Positions 53,110-61,856 of a DNA stretch of 64,000 nt are shown piece after piece. The stretch lies in NCBI GenBank assembly GCA_050291935.1, contig JBNKKR010000007.1, forward strand, positions 1 through 64,000, in the 5' to 3' direction. Under the pieces are notes generated by a model, which was not told the origin of the DNA, did no database searches, and saw nothing but the letters and a program-made list of their open reading frames with translations. The stretch's first letter is position 1; each line of letters opens with the position of its first letter. The DNA is from Desulfocapsa sp050291935 (GTDB lineage: Bacteria > Desulfobacterota > Desulfobulbia > Desulfobulbales > Desulfocapsaceae). The translations under genes were made by a program, and so were the position numbers.

Positions 53110-54828
53110 ATGATGAAAAAAACTCTAATTATTGCGTTGCTGCTAGTGGGATGTGTGGTTGCCTTTTGCTTTTTCAAAAACGGGAGTGGGCCGTCAATTC
53201 AAATTGCTGAAGTGTTGCCCGCCGATGTTGTTTTTTATCAAGAGCAGCATGATTTTGTGGAAATGTATCAAAAGTTTAAGGCGAGTAAACTGGGAAAAGC
53301 GATTACTGGTATTGACCTTGTTGCCATTACCGGCAAAATGGGTGGAGATGTGACCGCTGCCCAAGACGCCACGGTACTCTTGCAGAAAATTGACAAAACA
53401 TGTAATGAGCCGATTTTTAAACAAATGCTAGGGCAAGAGTTTGGGGTAGCATTTTTTGCCGGGAAAGGGTTTTCGGCGGATAAACCGGAGCAACTGGTAA
53501 AGGAGCGACTCCTCTTTGTTGCCCGTCCTCAATACAATGCCAAGGCAATGGAATTTTTGGCAACAGTTTTTGCAAAAGACCTTGAGAAGAGCGTGTCGAA
53601 GTATGCAAAACAGAATATTACTGCCTACAAAATTGATGAGAACTATAGCCTCTATACCACGACAATCAACGATTTGCTGTTGGCAGCACTTGACGAGCGC
53701 CTACTCCATACAACCATTGATATTCACGCTGGAAAAAATGCTACTTTGGCCAGTACACCAAACTTTCAGAAGCTGCGAGGTCGTTTTTCAGATGCCACAT
53801 TGTTTAGCTATTTTTCGCTGGAATCCTTTAAGGAGCAGATGGATATTTTAGCAGAAAAAATGTCTCAGAACGAAAAACAGGCCATCCTGGAAGTGTTTAA
53901 GCAATGGAATGGCATGCAAGTTGTTGGTTACGGGGCTTGGCAACGGGAAGGCCATATTGAGGAACAAGTTGAACTTCTATATAACGAGAGTGAATTAGAT
54001 CCCTATGTCGCAAAACTGTTTGGTATGGAGCCTGAAGGAAATAATACCCTGTCAATGGTCGGGGCCAAACCACTCCTCTACTGGTGGAGTAATGGATTAA
54101 ATCTGCCTCTGTTTTACGAAAGGTCCCGTGAGCTTGTTGCGGGGAAGGATCCGCATGGTTTTGACCTGCTTCAGCAAGAGGTGCAGGATAGGACGGGGAT
54201 GGTGCTTGAAGATATATTGGCACTTATTGGAAATGAATCCGCCTTGATAGTAAATGATGTAAGTACAAAAGGGGTGCCCATTCCCAAAATTGCCTTTGTC
54301 CTTGAGATAGAGGACAAAGAGCCTTTTCTGAACCTATTGGAGGGTCTTATAGCAGAGGCTGGTATACCGCTACAGAGCGTAAGTTTTCAAGCTCAGGAAA
54401 TTCGCTATTGGGGTATGTCCCCCCAGGAGGGCCTTCAGCCCGCTTTTACGCTCTTTGGTAAGTATCTGCTCGTTTCAAATGCCCGGGATATGATTGAGCA
54501 GATGCTGCTCGTCCAGGAGAATGAAAAGGACAATCTCAGCAATAATCCCGATATCAAAAGCTTGAAAGATATAGTAGCTGCGGTAAATAATTCCACCGTG
54601 TATCTCCATATTGCCCGTAGCGCAGATGCGCTGAAGGCAGTGGTAAACTGGGCAAAGGGGATGGCAGCCATGCAGGGACCAGAGGTGGCAAGTAGGGTGG
54701 ATGTGCTTGCAACAGATCTTGTTTTGCCCCTTCTTGACGGGGTGAGTATGTATTCGCAGGTGGCGTGCAGAAGTGAGATCACAAATGAGAATGTTGTGGT
54801 GGAATCAACTATTCTTTTAGCACCATAG
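53110..54828 (+). CDS. Exported protein, DUF3352-like
   Basis: 572 residues. A signal or anchor (TLIIALLLVGCVVAFCFF) opens the protein; the Cys in LLVGC could also be a lipobox. After it comes the segment VLPADVVFYQEQHDF and FKASKLGKAITG, similar to DUF3352-type proteins, with repeated beta-alpha units along the chain. I do not recognise a catalytic motif. It is 22 bp upstream of a small gene that is coupled to thiL. Likely periplasmic; function not known. Confidence 0.5.
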   Translation: MMKKTLIIALLLVGCVVAFCFFKNGSGPSIQIAEVLPADVVFYQEQHDFVEMYQKFKASKLGKAITGIDLVAITGKMGGDVTAAQDATVLLQKIDKTCNEPIFKQMLGQEFGVAFFAGKGFSADKPEQLVKERLLFVARPQYNAKAMEFLATVFAKDLEKSVSKYAKQNITAYKIDENYSLYTTTINDLLLAALDERLLHTTIDIHAGKNATLASTPNFQKLRGRFSDATLFSYFSLESFKEQMDILAEKMSQNEKQAILEVFKQWNGMQVVGYGAWQREGHIEEQVELLYNESELDPYVAKLFGMEPEGNNTLSMVGAKPLLYWWSNGLNLPLFYERSRELVAGKDPHGFDLLQQEVQDRTGMVLEDILALIGNESALIVNDVSTKGVPIPKIAFVLEIEDKEPFLNLLEGLIAEAGIPLQSVSFQAQEIRYWGMSPQEGLQPAFTLFGKYLLVSNARDMIEQMLLVQENEKDNLSNNPDIKSLKDIVAAVNNSTVYLHIARSADALKAVVNWAKGMAAMQGPEVASRVDVLATDLVLPLLDGVSMYSQVACRSEITNENVVVESTILLAP

Positions 54829-54850
54829 AGACTATTTTCTATTTTTACAT

Positions 54851-55234
54851 ATGGAAAAATTAATTGCCGAATTAAAGCAAATTGTACCATTTAAGGATAC
54901 GACCGATATTGGTGATCTGGTACTCGTGGTGGCCAAAGAACCGCAGATGCTTGTCTATGCGCTGGTTACAAGCATTAACCGCGATACATCCAGAAAGGCT
55001 GAATGGTGGCATCTGGGATTGACCTTTTTAACCGTTCCTCCGCAAGAAGTGACGTGGACCTTACGAACTCCTCAAATGACTGGAATGGAGATTTTTACCA
55101 TGGGCGGAGAGGAGCGGTTTGTGAAAGCTGTACAAGTGGTTCCCACCTCGCAAATTCCGGAGGACGATCCTCCGGTTCAGAAAAAAAAGGATGTTGAAAA
55201 GGATAAAACGGCTTTCTTAAAGCGGGTTAAATAG
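54851..55234 (+). CDS. Uncharacterised protein preceding thiL
   Basis: 127 residues, not recognised. It has a beta-rich middle (DLVLVVAKEPQMLVYALVTS, WWHLGLTFLTVPP, EVTWTLRTPQMTG) and a Lys-rich tail. Its stop overlaps the GTG start of thiL by one base, so translation is coupled. Cytoplasmic by sequence. A role near thiamine metabolism would be a guess only. Confidence 0.55.
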   Translation: MEKLIAELKQIVPFKDTTDIGDLVLVVAKEPQMLVYALVTSINRDTSRKAEWWHLGLTFLTVPPQEVTWTLRTPQMTGMEIFTMGGEERFVKAVQVVPTSQIPEDDPPVQKKKDVEKDKTAFLKRVK

Positions 55235-56229
55235 TGGCGGCCTGGTCAGAAAGAAAGCTTATCGAAAGGATACAACAAAGGGCGACCATCTCTCATAATC
55301 GTGACGTTATAGTCCCCATCGGTGATGACTGTTGTTTGTTGGCCACCGGTGAATGCACATTGATTTCCACTGATACACTGGTGGATTCTGTCCATTTTGA
55401 TACAAACTTCCATGATCCATTTCTCCTTGGCAGAAAGTCTATTGCGGTAAACTTAAGTGATATTGCGGCAATGGGCGGTGTTCCTCGTTATGTTCTGTTA
55501 TCGCTTTGTTTGCCTGCATCATTGGATGGCAGGTGGATAGATCGGTGGATAGATGGGGCTTGTAGCATGCTCGATGAATTTGCTTGTGTCCTGGTGGGTG
55601 GTGACACCGTAAAAGGGGAGAGCTTGGTGTTGAGCATCACCATCCTCGGTAGCCCTTTGCCTGAAGGAGCGCTGTATAGAAGTGGTGCAAAGGCAGGTGA
55701 TTCTGTCTGGGTAAGCGGCGTTTTGGGCTCAGCAGGTGCAGGACTTGCGCTTTTGCAGGCAAGTTGTTCTTTGAATAGTACAATTGATTCGGCTCGTTGG
55801 CCGAATATCCGTAATGCCCATTTAAATCCAGTCCCCCAGGTAATTTTGGGACAACAACTGGCAAAATCTGGTTGCGTTAGCAGTATGCAGGATATATCCG
55901 ATGGGCTGGCAACAGATCTTGCCCATCTCTGTTTTGCTTCAAAGGTTTCCGCAAGGATTCGGTATGCTTCTCTTCCCATGGAGAAAGAACTTCAAGAGAT
56001 TGCAAAGCTTCTCTCTCTCTCGTTGCCTGACTTGTTACTCAGGGCAGGTGAAGATTATCAACTCTTATTTACTGTAAAAGAAGGGATGGAAAAGAAGCTG
56101 CTTCAGCAACTGGGGAGAAAAAAAGAATCTATCACCCAAATAGGTCACATTGTTGCGGGGCAGGGAGTGTTTCTGGAGGAAGAAGACGGGAGATTGCAAG
56201 ATATCTCCTTCCAAGGCTATGAACACTGA
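55234..56229 (+). CDS. thiL: Thiamine-monophosphate kinase
   Basis: 331 residues from a GTG at 55234 that overlaps the upstream stop by one base. Family motifs are PIGDDCCLLATG (metal Asp pair), STDTLVDSVHF, GRKSIAVNLSDIAAMGG, LVGGDTVKGESLVLSITILG and MQDISDGLATDLAHLC. It phosphorylates thiamine phosphate to the diphosphate cofactor, which transketolase in this window needs. No other thiamine genes are seen. Confidence 0.94.
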   Translation: MAAWSERKLIERIQQRATISHNRDVIVPIGDDCCLLATGECTLISTDTLVDSVHFDTNFHDPFLLGRKSIAVNLSDIAAMGGVPRYVLLSLCLPASLDGRWIDRWIDGACSMLDEFACVLVGGDTVKGESLVLSITILGSPLPEGALYRSGAKAGDSVWVSGVLGSAGAGLALLQASCSLNSTIDSARWPNIRNAHLNPVPQVILGQQLAKSGCVSSMQDISDGLATDLAHLCFASKVSARIRYASLPMEKELQEIAKLLSLSLPDLLLRAGEDYQLLFTVKEGMEKKLLQQLGRKKESITQIGHIVAGQGVFLEEEDGRLQDISFQGYEH

Positions 56230-56294
56230 GTAGGTAGTACCATTCATCTCAAGGGCTAAACTTCGCAAGCGTAGCAAGGTATTCAATAAAGCTA

Positions 56295-56801
56295 TTATTC
56301 TTCCGCGTATAGTTGTAAGGAGATTTCTTTTTGATCGCTTGTAAATTGCCGGTATTTTGTCCCAGCAATATCGAGCATTCGTTTTGAGGCCTTTACCGAA
56401 TCCGTATGTGCATATTTGTCAGAAAGATAGACTATCTCCTCAATACCTGATTGGATAATTACCTTTGTGCATTCATTGCACGGGAACAGCGCCACATAAA
56501 TACTACAGCCTTTGAGACTTGGTGCAGAAGAGTTGAGTACCGCGTTTAGTTCGGCATGGCACACGTAAGGATATTTGGTGTCCGCAAAAGCACCTTCACG
56601 TGCCCAAGGGAGTTCGTCGTCTGAACATCCCCAGGGAAATCCATTATATCCGACACCAACAATTTTGTGGTCTTTACTGGCAACGCAGGCTCCTACCTGG
56701 GTGTTGGGATCTTTGCTGCGTTGGGCAGAGAGCAGGGCGATGGACATAAAATATTCATCCCAACTCAAATAGTTTGTTCTTTTTTTTACTATACCATTCA
56801 T
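56295..56801 (-). CDS. Deoxycytidylate (dCMP) deaminase
   Basis: 168 residues. The zinc motif is CHAELNAV (His, proton-shuttle Glu) with the Cys pair in ALFPCNECTKVI. SWDEYFMSIALLSAQRSKDPNTQVGACV is the family N-terminal signature. It makes dUMP for thymidylate synthesis. It is the last gene of a minus-strand group with a binding lipoprotein 25 bp upstream. No comEB-type extension is present. Confidence 0.92.
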   Translation of the reverse strand: MNGIVKKRTNYLSWDEYFMSIALLSAQRSKDPNTQVGACVASKDHKIVGVGYNGFPWGCSDDELPWAREGAFADTKYPYVCHAELNAVLNSSAPSLKGCSIYVALFPCNECTKVIIQSGIEEIVYLSDKYAHTDSVKASKRMLDIAGTKYRQFTSDQKEISLQLYAEE

Positions 56802-56826
56802 TGAAAAATATCCTTTTCGTACTTTT

Positions 56827-57645
56827 TTACATAAATGGGATTCTTGCCCGAATCATGGGAAGAAGCTGTTGTTTTTGATTGAGCTCACTGAGGAAAGTGT
56901 TTGCCTGTTCAAGGAGCAGTGCATTATCTTTTCGTATCCCCCAGGCCAAATATTCCTCGGTCACAAGATGCAGAATCGGGCTTAGCTTTGTCTCTTCTTG
57001 TATGGCTGCGTGGTAACAGACCACGGGCGCATCGTATAAGAACGCATCAATTTCTTTGTTGATAAGTGCCTGGACTGCCTCTTTTGGCTCTGTAAAATAT
57101 TGTATTGTCGCTTTATGTAAGGTATTGCTCACAAAAGAATATCCACGGGTTTCTCTTATTGTGCCAATGCTACGGTTTGAGTTCATTATGGTGTAGATTC
57201 CACTTGAAAATTGATCTTTCTGGGTATCACGTACAAGGAGTATCTGGCCTGATCTGAGATAGGGATTGGAAAAGGCGATACGTTGTTGTCTTTCTGGTGT
57301 TATGGTCATGGAAGACATGATGATATCTATCTCGCCTTTTTCAAGGGCCGGGATCAATGCATTTAGTTCCATGGCCATAAATTGCACTTTTTTCCCAATA
57401 GACCGAGCAAGTTTTCTGGCAAAATCAACCTCAAGACCTTTATATCGTTTTCCTTCTTTATAGATAAGAGGTGGCGCATTTGGGCAAATACCCACTCGCA
57501 GAAGAGCTGGTTTGGGGAGGACAGCGGTTGGGGGTGTGTCTTTGTGCCTGGGGGTGCCGGCAGGGGCACAGGCAAAGAGTCCTGTTAGTAAAAACAGGAA
57601 AAGGCTAACAATGGTTAGTCTTGTCGAGGTTTTTTGTCGATGCAT
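56827..57645 (-). CDS. Solute-binding lipoprotein, family 3 (amino-acid type)
   Basis: 272 residues from the ATG at 57645 (MHRQKTSTRLTIVSLFLFLL, lipobox LFAC). The start at 57693 would fall inside the hydrolase gene. The body matches SBP_bac_3: LRVGICPNAPPLIYKEGKRYKG, LEVDFARKLARSIGKKVQFM, EIDIIMSSMTITPERQQRI and AVQALINKEIDAFLYD. These bind amino acids or similar ligands and hand them to an ABC transporter or sensor. No permease or ATPase is next to it. Confidence 0.88.
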   Translation of the reverse strand: MHRQKTSTRLTIVSLFLFLLTGLFACAPAGTPRHKDTPPTAVLPKPALLRVGICPNAPPLIYKEGKRYKGLEVDFARKLARSIGKKVQFMAMELNALIPALEKGEIDIIMSSMTITPERQQRIAFSNPYLRSGQILLVRDTQKDQFSSGIYTIMNSNRSIGTIRETRGYSFVSNTLHKATIQYFTEPKEAVQALINKEIDAFLYDAPVVCYHAAIQEETKLSPILHLVTEEYLAWGIRKDNALLLEQANTFLSELNQKQQLLPMIRARIPFM

Positions 57646-57650
57646 AAAGA

Positions 57651-58490
57651 CTATTCCTTGGCAGCTTTCATTGCTTTTCTCCTGTTGCGCCAATTGCTTG
57701 CACCGGTGAATTTGTCCACAAACTTTTTAATGGTTTCAAAATAGAGTTTTCCACCCGTTGTGATCATACTGTTATGTTGTGCCCCTGGAATTACCACAAA
57801 CTCTTTGCTCCTGGCCCCACTATGCGCCTGGAGTTTTTCAGCTTCTGATGCCGGTATTAATTCATCCCTTGCACCATGGAGGATAAAGGTTGGTTTGGTA
57901 ACCTTTTCAATCTTTTGTAGATTTTTAAATCCGTTTTCTTCACAGATTTCTCTTTGAGGGAAATTAAGACCAAGGCTTATGGCAAGTGGAACCGTGTCGG
58001 CAATGGCGCTTTCAAGGAGAAGTCCTTTAAAATCGTCGTGGTTTTTGGCAAGATTAATGGCGGGGACGGATCCAAGTGATCGACCCATTATAAAAAGGGC
58101 GCCGGTGCAACCGTTCTCTTCAAGCCACTTTTTTGATTTTTCAAAAACTATGTCCGCATCGCTCAGCATATTGCTGACGGTTGGGGTGCCGTTACTCCAG
58201 CCATATCCCCGGTAGTCAACCACCAATAGATTCAGTCCCACTTCCCCATACATGGGTCCGATTGCATCGTGGTCACAAACCTGTTCGCCATTACCATGAA
58301 AGTAGAGGATATTGGGATTTGATTTGTCGTGCACATGGAAACGGCAGCCTAAGGTGATATCTTTTTCAACCTCAATGCTGACATCAATTGCCCCTGCGGG
58401 TAAGGGGGTTTTAGAACATTTTTCGGGATAAAAAATAAGTGCCAATGCGTCCGGGTGGTCAAGGAGTAACGCGTTTTTGGTGGATTCCAT
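57651..58490 (-). CDS. Alpha/beta hydrolase
   Basis: 279 residues without a signal peptide. The fold has ILYFHGNGEQVCDHD (oxyanion-hole HGNG), VVDYRGYGWSNG, the nucleophile elbow IMGRSLGSVPA (Ser), a candidate Asp in HGARDELIP and His in IPGAQHNSM. This is a serine-aminopeptidase-like cytoplasmic hydrolase; substrate unknown. It ends five bases before the binding lipoprotein start and is likely in one operon with it. Confidence 0.86.
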   Translation of the reverse strand: MESTKNALLLDHPDALALIFYPEKCSKTPLPAGAIDVSIEVEKDITLGCRFHVHDKSNPNILYFHGNGEQVCDHDAIGPMYGEVGLNLLVVDYRGYGWSNGTPTVSNMLSDADIVFEKSKKWLEENGCTGALFIMGRSLGSVPAINLAKNHDDFKGLLLESAIADTVPLAISLGLNFPQREICEENGFKNLQKIEKVTKPTFILHGARDELIPASEAEKLQAHSGARSKEFVVIPGAQHNSMITTGGKLYFETIKKFVDKFTGASNWRNRRKAMKAAKE

Positions 58491-58557
58491 AACTTTCTTT
58501 CAGATGTGCTGGTTGATTGCTTATTGTCTTAAATGGTAGGAGCAACTATAGAGAATT

Positions 58558-59025
58558 TTACTGTAAACAGCAACGTTTAAACTTTTTGCCAGAGCCGCAT
58601 GGGCATTGCGAATTTCTGGCAATTTTTTTGCTCGTAGATTCAGGGGTACCGTCCAGATAATACCAAACTCCCTTTTCTTTTATAAATCTGCTTTTTTCCC
58701 GCATTGTATGGAGTGTGTCTGCTATGATAAAACGCGCTGCAAAAAGAACTGTTCCACTTGTGTCCTCCTCTGATCCCATTTCTGTTTCAAGGATTTCAAG
58801 GCCAATCCAGTTCATTGTTGTTGTCTCTGAATCAAGCTTTTGGGGGCGGGTTTTTCCGGCCCAGCTTGCCAGTAAATAGTCGTTTGCATTTTTGGTAAAT
58901 GCCGTATAGCGAGAACGCATAAGTTCAAGGGCGGTATCCGCTTTTCTCTCTTCACATAACAGCGGCAGGCAGCATTTTTTGTACTCTTTTCCAGTGCCAC
59001 AGGGACACATTTCTTGAGCTGTCAT
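58558..59025 (-). CDS. ychJ: YchJ-family protein with SEC-C motifs
   Basis: 155 residues. A SEC-C zinc motif opens the protein (CPCGTGKEYKKCC) and a second closes it (CPCGSGKKFKRCC). The middle contains the LMRSRYTAF, DYLLASW and RFIKEKGVWYYLDG blocks of UPF0225/YchJ, with a NTF2-like fold. Function is not established. The first four bases overlap the upstream small membrane protein gene, so they are coupled. Confidence 0.9.
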   Translation of the reverse strand: MTAQEMCPCGTGKEYKKCCLPLLCEERKADTALELMRSRYTAFTKNANDYLLASWAGKTRPQKLDSETTTMNWIGLEILETEMGSEEDTSGTVLFAARFIIADTLHTMREKSRFIKEKGVWYYLDGTPESTSKKIARNSQCPCGSGKKFKRCCLQ

Positions 59026-59249
59026 ACCTGTTTCCTTTTTTGTAGCGTTCTCAGCAGTTTCAGGCCAAGGAGCATAAAAGGTGCTCCGTGAAAGAAAAGA
59101 TCGAAAATATCAAGTGGTCTTGTAAGTGTCCCCTGGGTGAGCATCGCTATTTTCTCTACGATATGGGGTTTTGGGATAAAGGGAGTGAGTCCTGGAACAA
59201 CGCAAAGTATGAGGAGAATTTGCCAGGATAGGGTATCAAGAAATTTCAT
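59022..59249 (-). CDS. Small two-helix membrane protein
   Basis: 75 residues from the ATG at 59249. Two hydrophobic segments (LSWQILLILCVVPGLTPFI and APFMLLGLKLLRTL) flank KPHIVEKIAMLTQGTLTRPLDI. Short homologues with this pattern are annotated as RND transporter in databases (from memory), a name not supported by size. It is coupled to ychJ by a four-base overlap and lies 14 bp after ppsR. Confidence 0.6.
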   Translation of the reverse strand: MKFLDTLSWQILLILCVVPGLTPFIPKPHIVEKIAMLTQGTLTRPLDIFDLFFHGAPFMLLGLKLLRTLQKRKQV

Positions 59250-59263
59250 TGTCACCATGTGAG

Positions 59264-60082
59264 TTAAAGGTGTGGAAGACGGGTAAGAGAGAGCTTTTGC
59301 AGAACCTGAGTTGCTGTTTCCTCAATGGATCTGCCATCGGTGGAAAGTATTGGAATAGTATATCGCTGAAAAATCTGGTTTGCTTTATGCAGTTCATGGC
59401 TACAGGTCGCAAGCTCTGCATAACGACTGCCCTTGTATCGTTTTTCCCGTACGTAGTGCAGGTTTTTGGCAGTGGTTGAGAGACCGATTACATTTTTTTT
59501 ATTTTTGACTATGGCTTGAGGTAAGGCAAGGTTGTTGAGATCTTCTTCAACAAGCGGATAGTTGGCCGCTTTTATTCCCATTTGGGTAGCAAGGTATACT
59601 GAGATAGGCGTCTTCCCAGAGCGTGAAACACCAAGCAGTATCACCTCGGCTTCATCATAATCTTTTACCCTGGAACCGTCGTCATGGGAGATTGAATATT
59701 GAATGGCACTTACCCGTTTTGCCATGGTCGAATCGTCAAGATGTCTTGCTGTACCTGAGATGCGAATGGGCTCTGCTTCCAATAATACTTTGAGCTTTTC
59801 CAGGTAACTGTCGCAAATATTGAAAAATTCTATTTCAGGAACGTCGAGAATGTTGATCAGTTCCTTGTTCATTATTGTCGAAAAAACAAGGGGATGCCTG
59901 CCGGTGGATTGAGAACGGATGTGGGCAAGGGCCTTCTTGGCGTCTTCCACCGTTTGGATAAAGGGGATCTTTTCGGTATTAAAACTAATCTCCGGAAATT
60001 GACAGAGTAAGGATTTACCAAGATCCTCTGCCAGGATTCCCGTACTGCCGGAGAGATAATATACATCTTTTGAGTGCCACAT
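59264..60082 (-). CDS. PpsR-type bifunctional kinase/pyrophosphorylase (regulator of PEP synthase or PPDK)
   Basis: 272 residues. The family begins VYYLSGSTGILAEDLGKSLL and has the P-loop ILLGVSRSGKTPISVYLA near residue 155. ANYPLVEEDL and IGLSTTAKNLHYVRE also fit PF03618. These enzymes phosphorylate and dephosphorylate PEP synthase or pyruvate phosphate dikinase, using ADP and phosphate. Neither target gene is in this window. It is the first gene of a set with the small membrane protein and ychJ. Confidence 0.92.
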   Translation of the reverse strand: MWHSKDVYYLSGSTGILAEDLGKSLLCQFPEISFNTEKIPFIQTVEDAKKALAHIRSQSTGRHPLVFSTIMNKELINILDVPEIEFFNICDSYLEKLKVLLEAEPIRISGTARHLDDSTMAKRVSAIQYSISHDDGSRVKDYDEAEVILLGVSRSGKTPISVYLATQMGIKAANYPLVEEDLNNLALPQAIVKNKKNVIGLSTTAKNLHYVREKRYKGSRYAELATCSHELHKANQIFQRYTIPILSTDGRSIEETATQVLQKLSLTRLPHL

Positions 60083-60292
60083 TTACTTGTATCCTTTCAA
60101 ACCAAAGAGACGCTAAAAAGTTATGGTAAGTATGCGCCATTTACCTTTTCTTTTACTAAAAAAAATGCTCTCTTGAAAGGCCTCTTCATGGATTCTTGGG
60201 ATATTTTCTGTATCGTTTATAGTAATTATCCTGATACAGTGGGAATATTGGTACATAGTAATGCTCAGCAACTATTTTTCTAAGGGAAGTGA

Positions 60293-60742
60293 GTGATAGG
60301 CTTAAACGAAATAAAGAAGGTTGTAACAAGCTATTCCTTATTTGGGCTGGTTCGTTATTTTCGTCTGAAAATTATGGGCAGGGAGTTGTTGGTTGTTGGG
60401 AGTTGTAAACAATGCGGGAGTTGTTGCTCATGTATCAATTTAGAAGGCAGAAAAGGATGGTTACGGTATGAGGCGGATTTTGTCGATGTGGTTCGGGAAT
60501 ATCCTGAATATGCTCGCTTTATGATTAGCGGCAGGGATAAACAGGGTTTTTTACAATTTTCCTGTAGTTGGCTTGGAACTGGCGGTTTATGTAAAGATCA
60601 TGAGCATCGGCTTTCGCTTTGTCGAAACTTTCCTGATAAAAGTCTTCATTTTTGCGGTGGTACGTTACCAAAAGGGTGTGGGTATTCGATTCGGGAAGTA
60701 AGGCCTTTTAAAAAATATTTAAAAGATGAGCTTGGCGGCTAG
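60293..60742 (+). CDS. YkgJ-family cysteine cluster protein
   Basis: 149 residues from a GTG at 60293, five bases after AAGGGA. The cluster CKQCGSCCSC lies near residue 38, with further Cys in FSCSWLG, LCKDHEHRLSLC and HFCGGTLPKGCGY, giving the eight-Cys pattern of YkgJ/Fe-S or zinc proteins. Hydrophobic LFGLVRYF near the N-terminus may be amphipathic. It ends seven bases before the QTMAN-like gene start. Its role is unknown. Confidence 0.85.
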   Translation: MIGLNEIKKVVTSYSLFGLVRYFRLKIMGRELLVVGSCKQCGSCCSCINLEGRKGWLRYEADFVDVVREYPEYARFMISGRDKQGFLQFSCSWLGTGGLCKDHEHRLSLCRNFPDKSLHFCGGTLPKGCGYSIREVRPFKKYLKDELGG

Positions 60743-60749
60743 TGGTGCT

Positions 60750-61835
60750 ATGAAACGAGTTCTCATCTTAGAGCCTTATTACGGCGGTTCGCATAAACAC
60801 TTTCTTGAGGGTTTGCAACGGTGGCTTGGTGCGGATTTTTTACTGTTTTCCCTGCCAGCGCGAAAGTGGAAGATGCGTATGCAGTTTTCAGCCGTCTGCT
60901 TTGTCCAAAAGATAGGAGCACTCCCGGAAAAACAACGGCGATTCGATGTCGTTCTTTGTTCCACCTTTGTTGACGTTGCCGTGTTACGCGCATTACTCCT
61001 GGATGTTTCGGGATGGAATCAAAAGGCTTTGGTAAAGACCTACTTTCATGAAAATCAGTTTGCGTATCCAAATCAAGTGGATGATATTTCCATGCGTCAC
61101 TTTACTGCCATTAATTATACTACGGCCCTTGCATCCGATGAAATTGCTTTTAATTCCCACTATAATTTCAATTCCTTTTGCGCAGCTGTTAAAAAAGTAT
61201 TGACCTTGACCTCTGATATGGATGTTGGCCAGAGTCTTGATAGGATAAGGGAAAAGAGCAGGGTTCTCTACCCTGGAATGGACTATTCATCCATTGACCG
61301 GGTGCAAAAACCTCCTTTAGTGAATGCAACACCTGTGATAGTATGGAATCATCGTTGGGAACATGATAAAGGTCCGGAAGAATTTTTCCAGGCCCTGTAT
61401 TGCCTGCAGGAAAAGAAAATTGCATTTAAACTGATTGTACTTGGGGAGTCTTATGCCACTATTCCAGACTGTTTTGTGGAGGTGAAATCACGTCTAGCTG
61501 ACGAGATCCTCCATTTTGGCTATGTGCAGTCCAGGCATGAGTATGTTAAACTTCTTTGCCAGGGGGATATTGTTGTTTCAACCGCAACACACGAATTTTT
61601 TGGAATTTCTGTCCTTGAAGCGGTTCGTGCAGGTTGCTATCCTTTGCTTCCCCGTTCTCTTTCCTATCCGGAACTGTTTCCTGATGCTTACATGTATGCG
61701 CGGGGAAAGCTTGCAAAACGATTGGTCCAATTTTTGTCGCATCCAAAACAGTTGTCAAAAAAAGAGGTGGAGTCTTTAACGGAGCAGTATGGATGGCCTG
61801 TATTGCAAAGCGAATATGCGCAGTGGCTACTGTAA
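60750..61835 (+). CDS. tRNA-queuosine mannosyltransferase-like glycosyltransferase (QTMAN/GTDC1 family)
   Basis: 361 residues from the ATG at 60750. It matches the DUF3524/GTDC1 family: ILEPYYGGSHKHFLEGLQRW at the start, FHENQFAYPNQVDD, and WNHRWEHDKGPEEFFQALY, then a GT-B C-terminal domain with THEFFGISVLEAVRAGCYPL. In animals QTMAN adds mannose to queuosine-34 of tRNA-Asp; bacterial members are known from genomes. No queuosine genes are visible nearby. Family assignment is strong, bacterial activity is inference. Confidence 0.83.
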   Translation: MKRVLILEPYYGGSHKHFLEGLQRWLGADFLLFSLPARKWKMRMQFSAVCFVQKIGALPEKQRRFDVVLCSTFVDVAVLRALLLDVSGWNQKALVKTYFHENQFAYPNQVDDISMRHFTAINYTTALASDEIAFNSHYNFNSFCAAVKKVLTLTSDMDVGQSLDRIREKSRVLYPGMDYSSIDRVQKPPLVNATPVIVWNHRWEHDKGPEEFFQALYCLQEKKIAFKLIVLGESYATIPDCFVEVKSRLADEILHFGYVQSRHEYVKLLCQGDIVVSTATHEFFGISVLEAVRAGCYPLLPRSLSYPELFPDAYMYARGKLAKRLVQFLSHPKQLSKKEVESLTEQYGWPVLQSEYAQWLL

Positions 61836-61856
61836 GAAGAGTATACTGGAGAAAAA

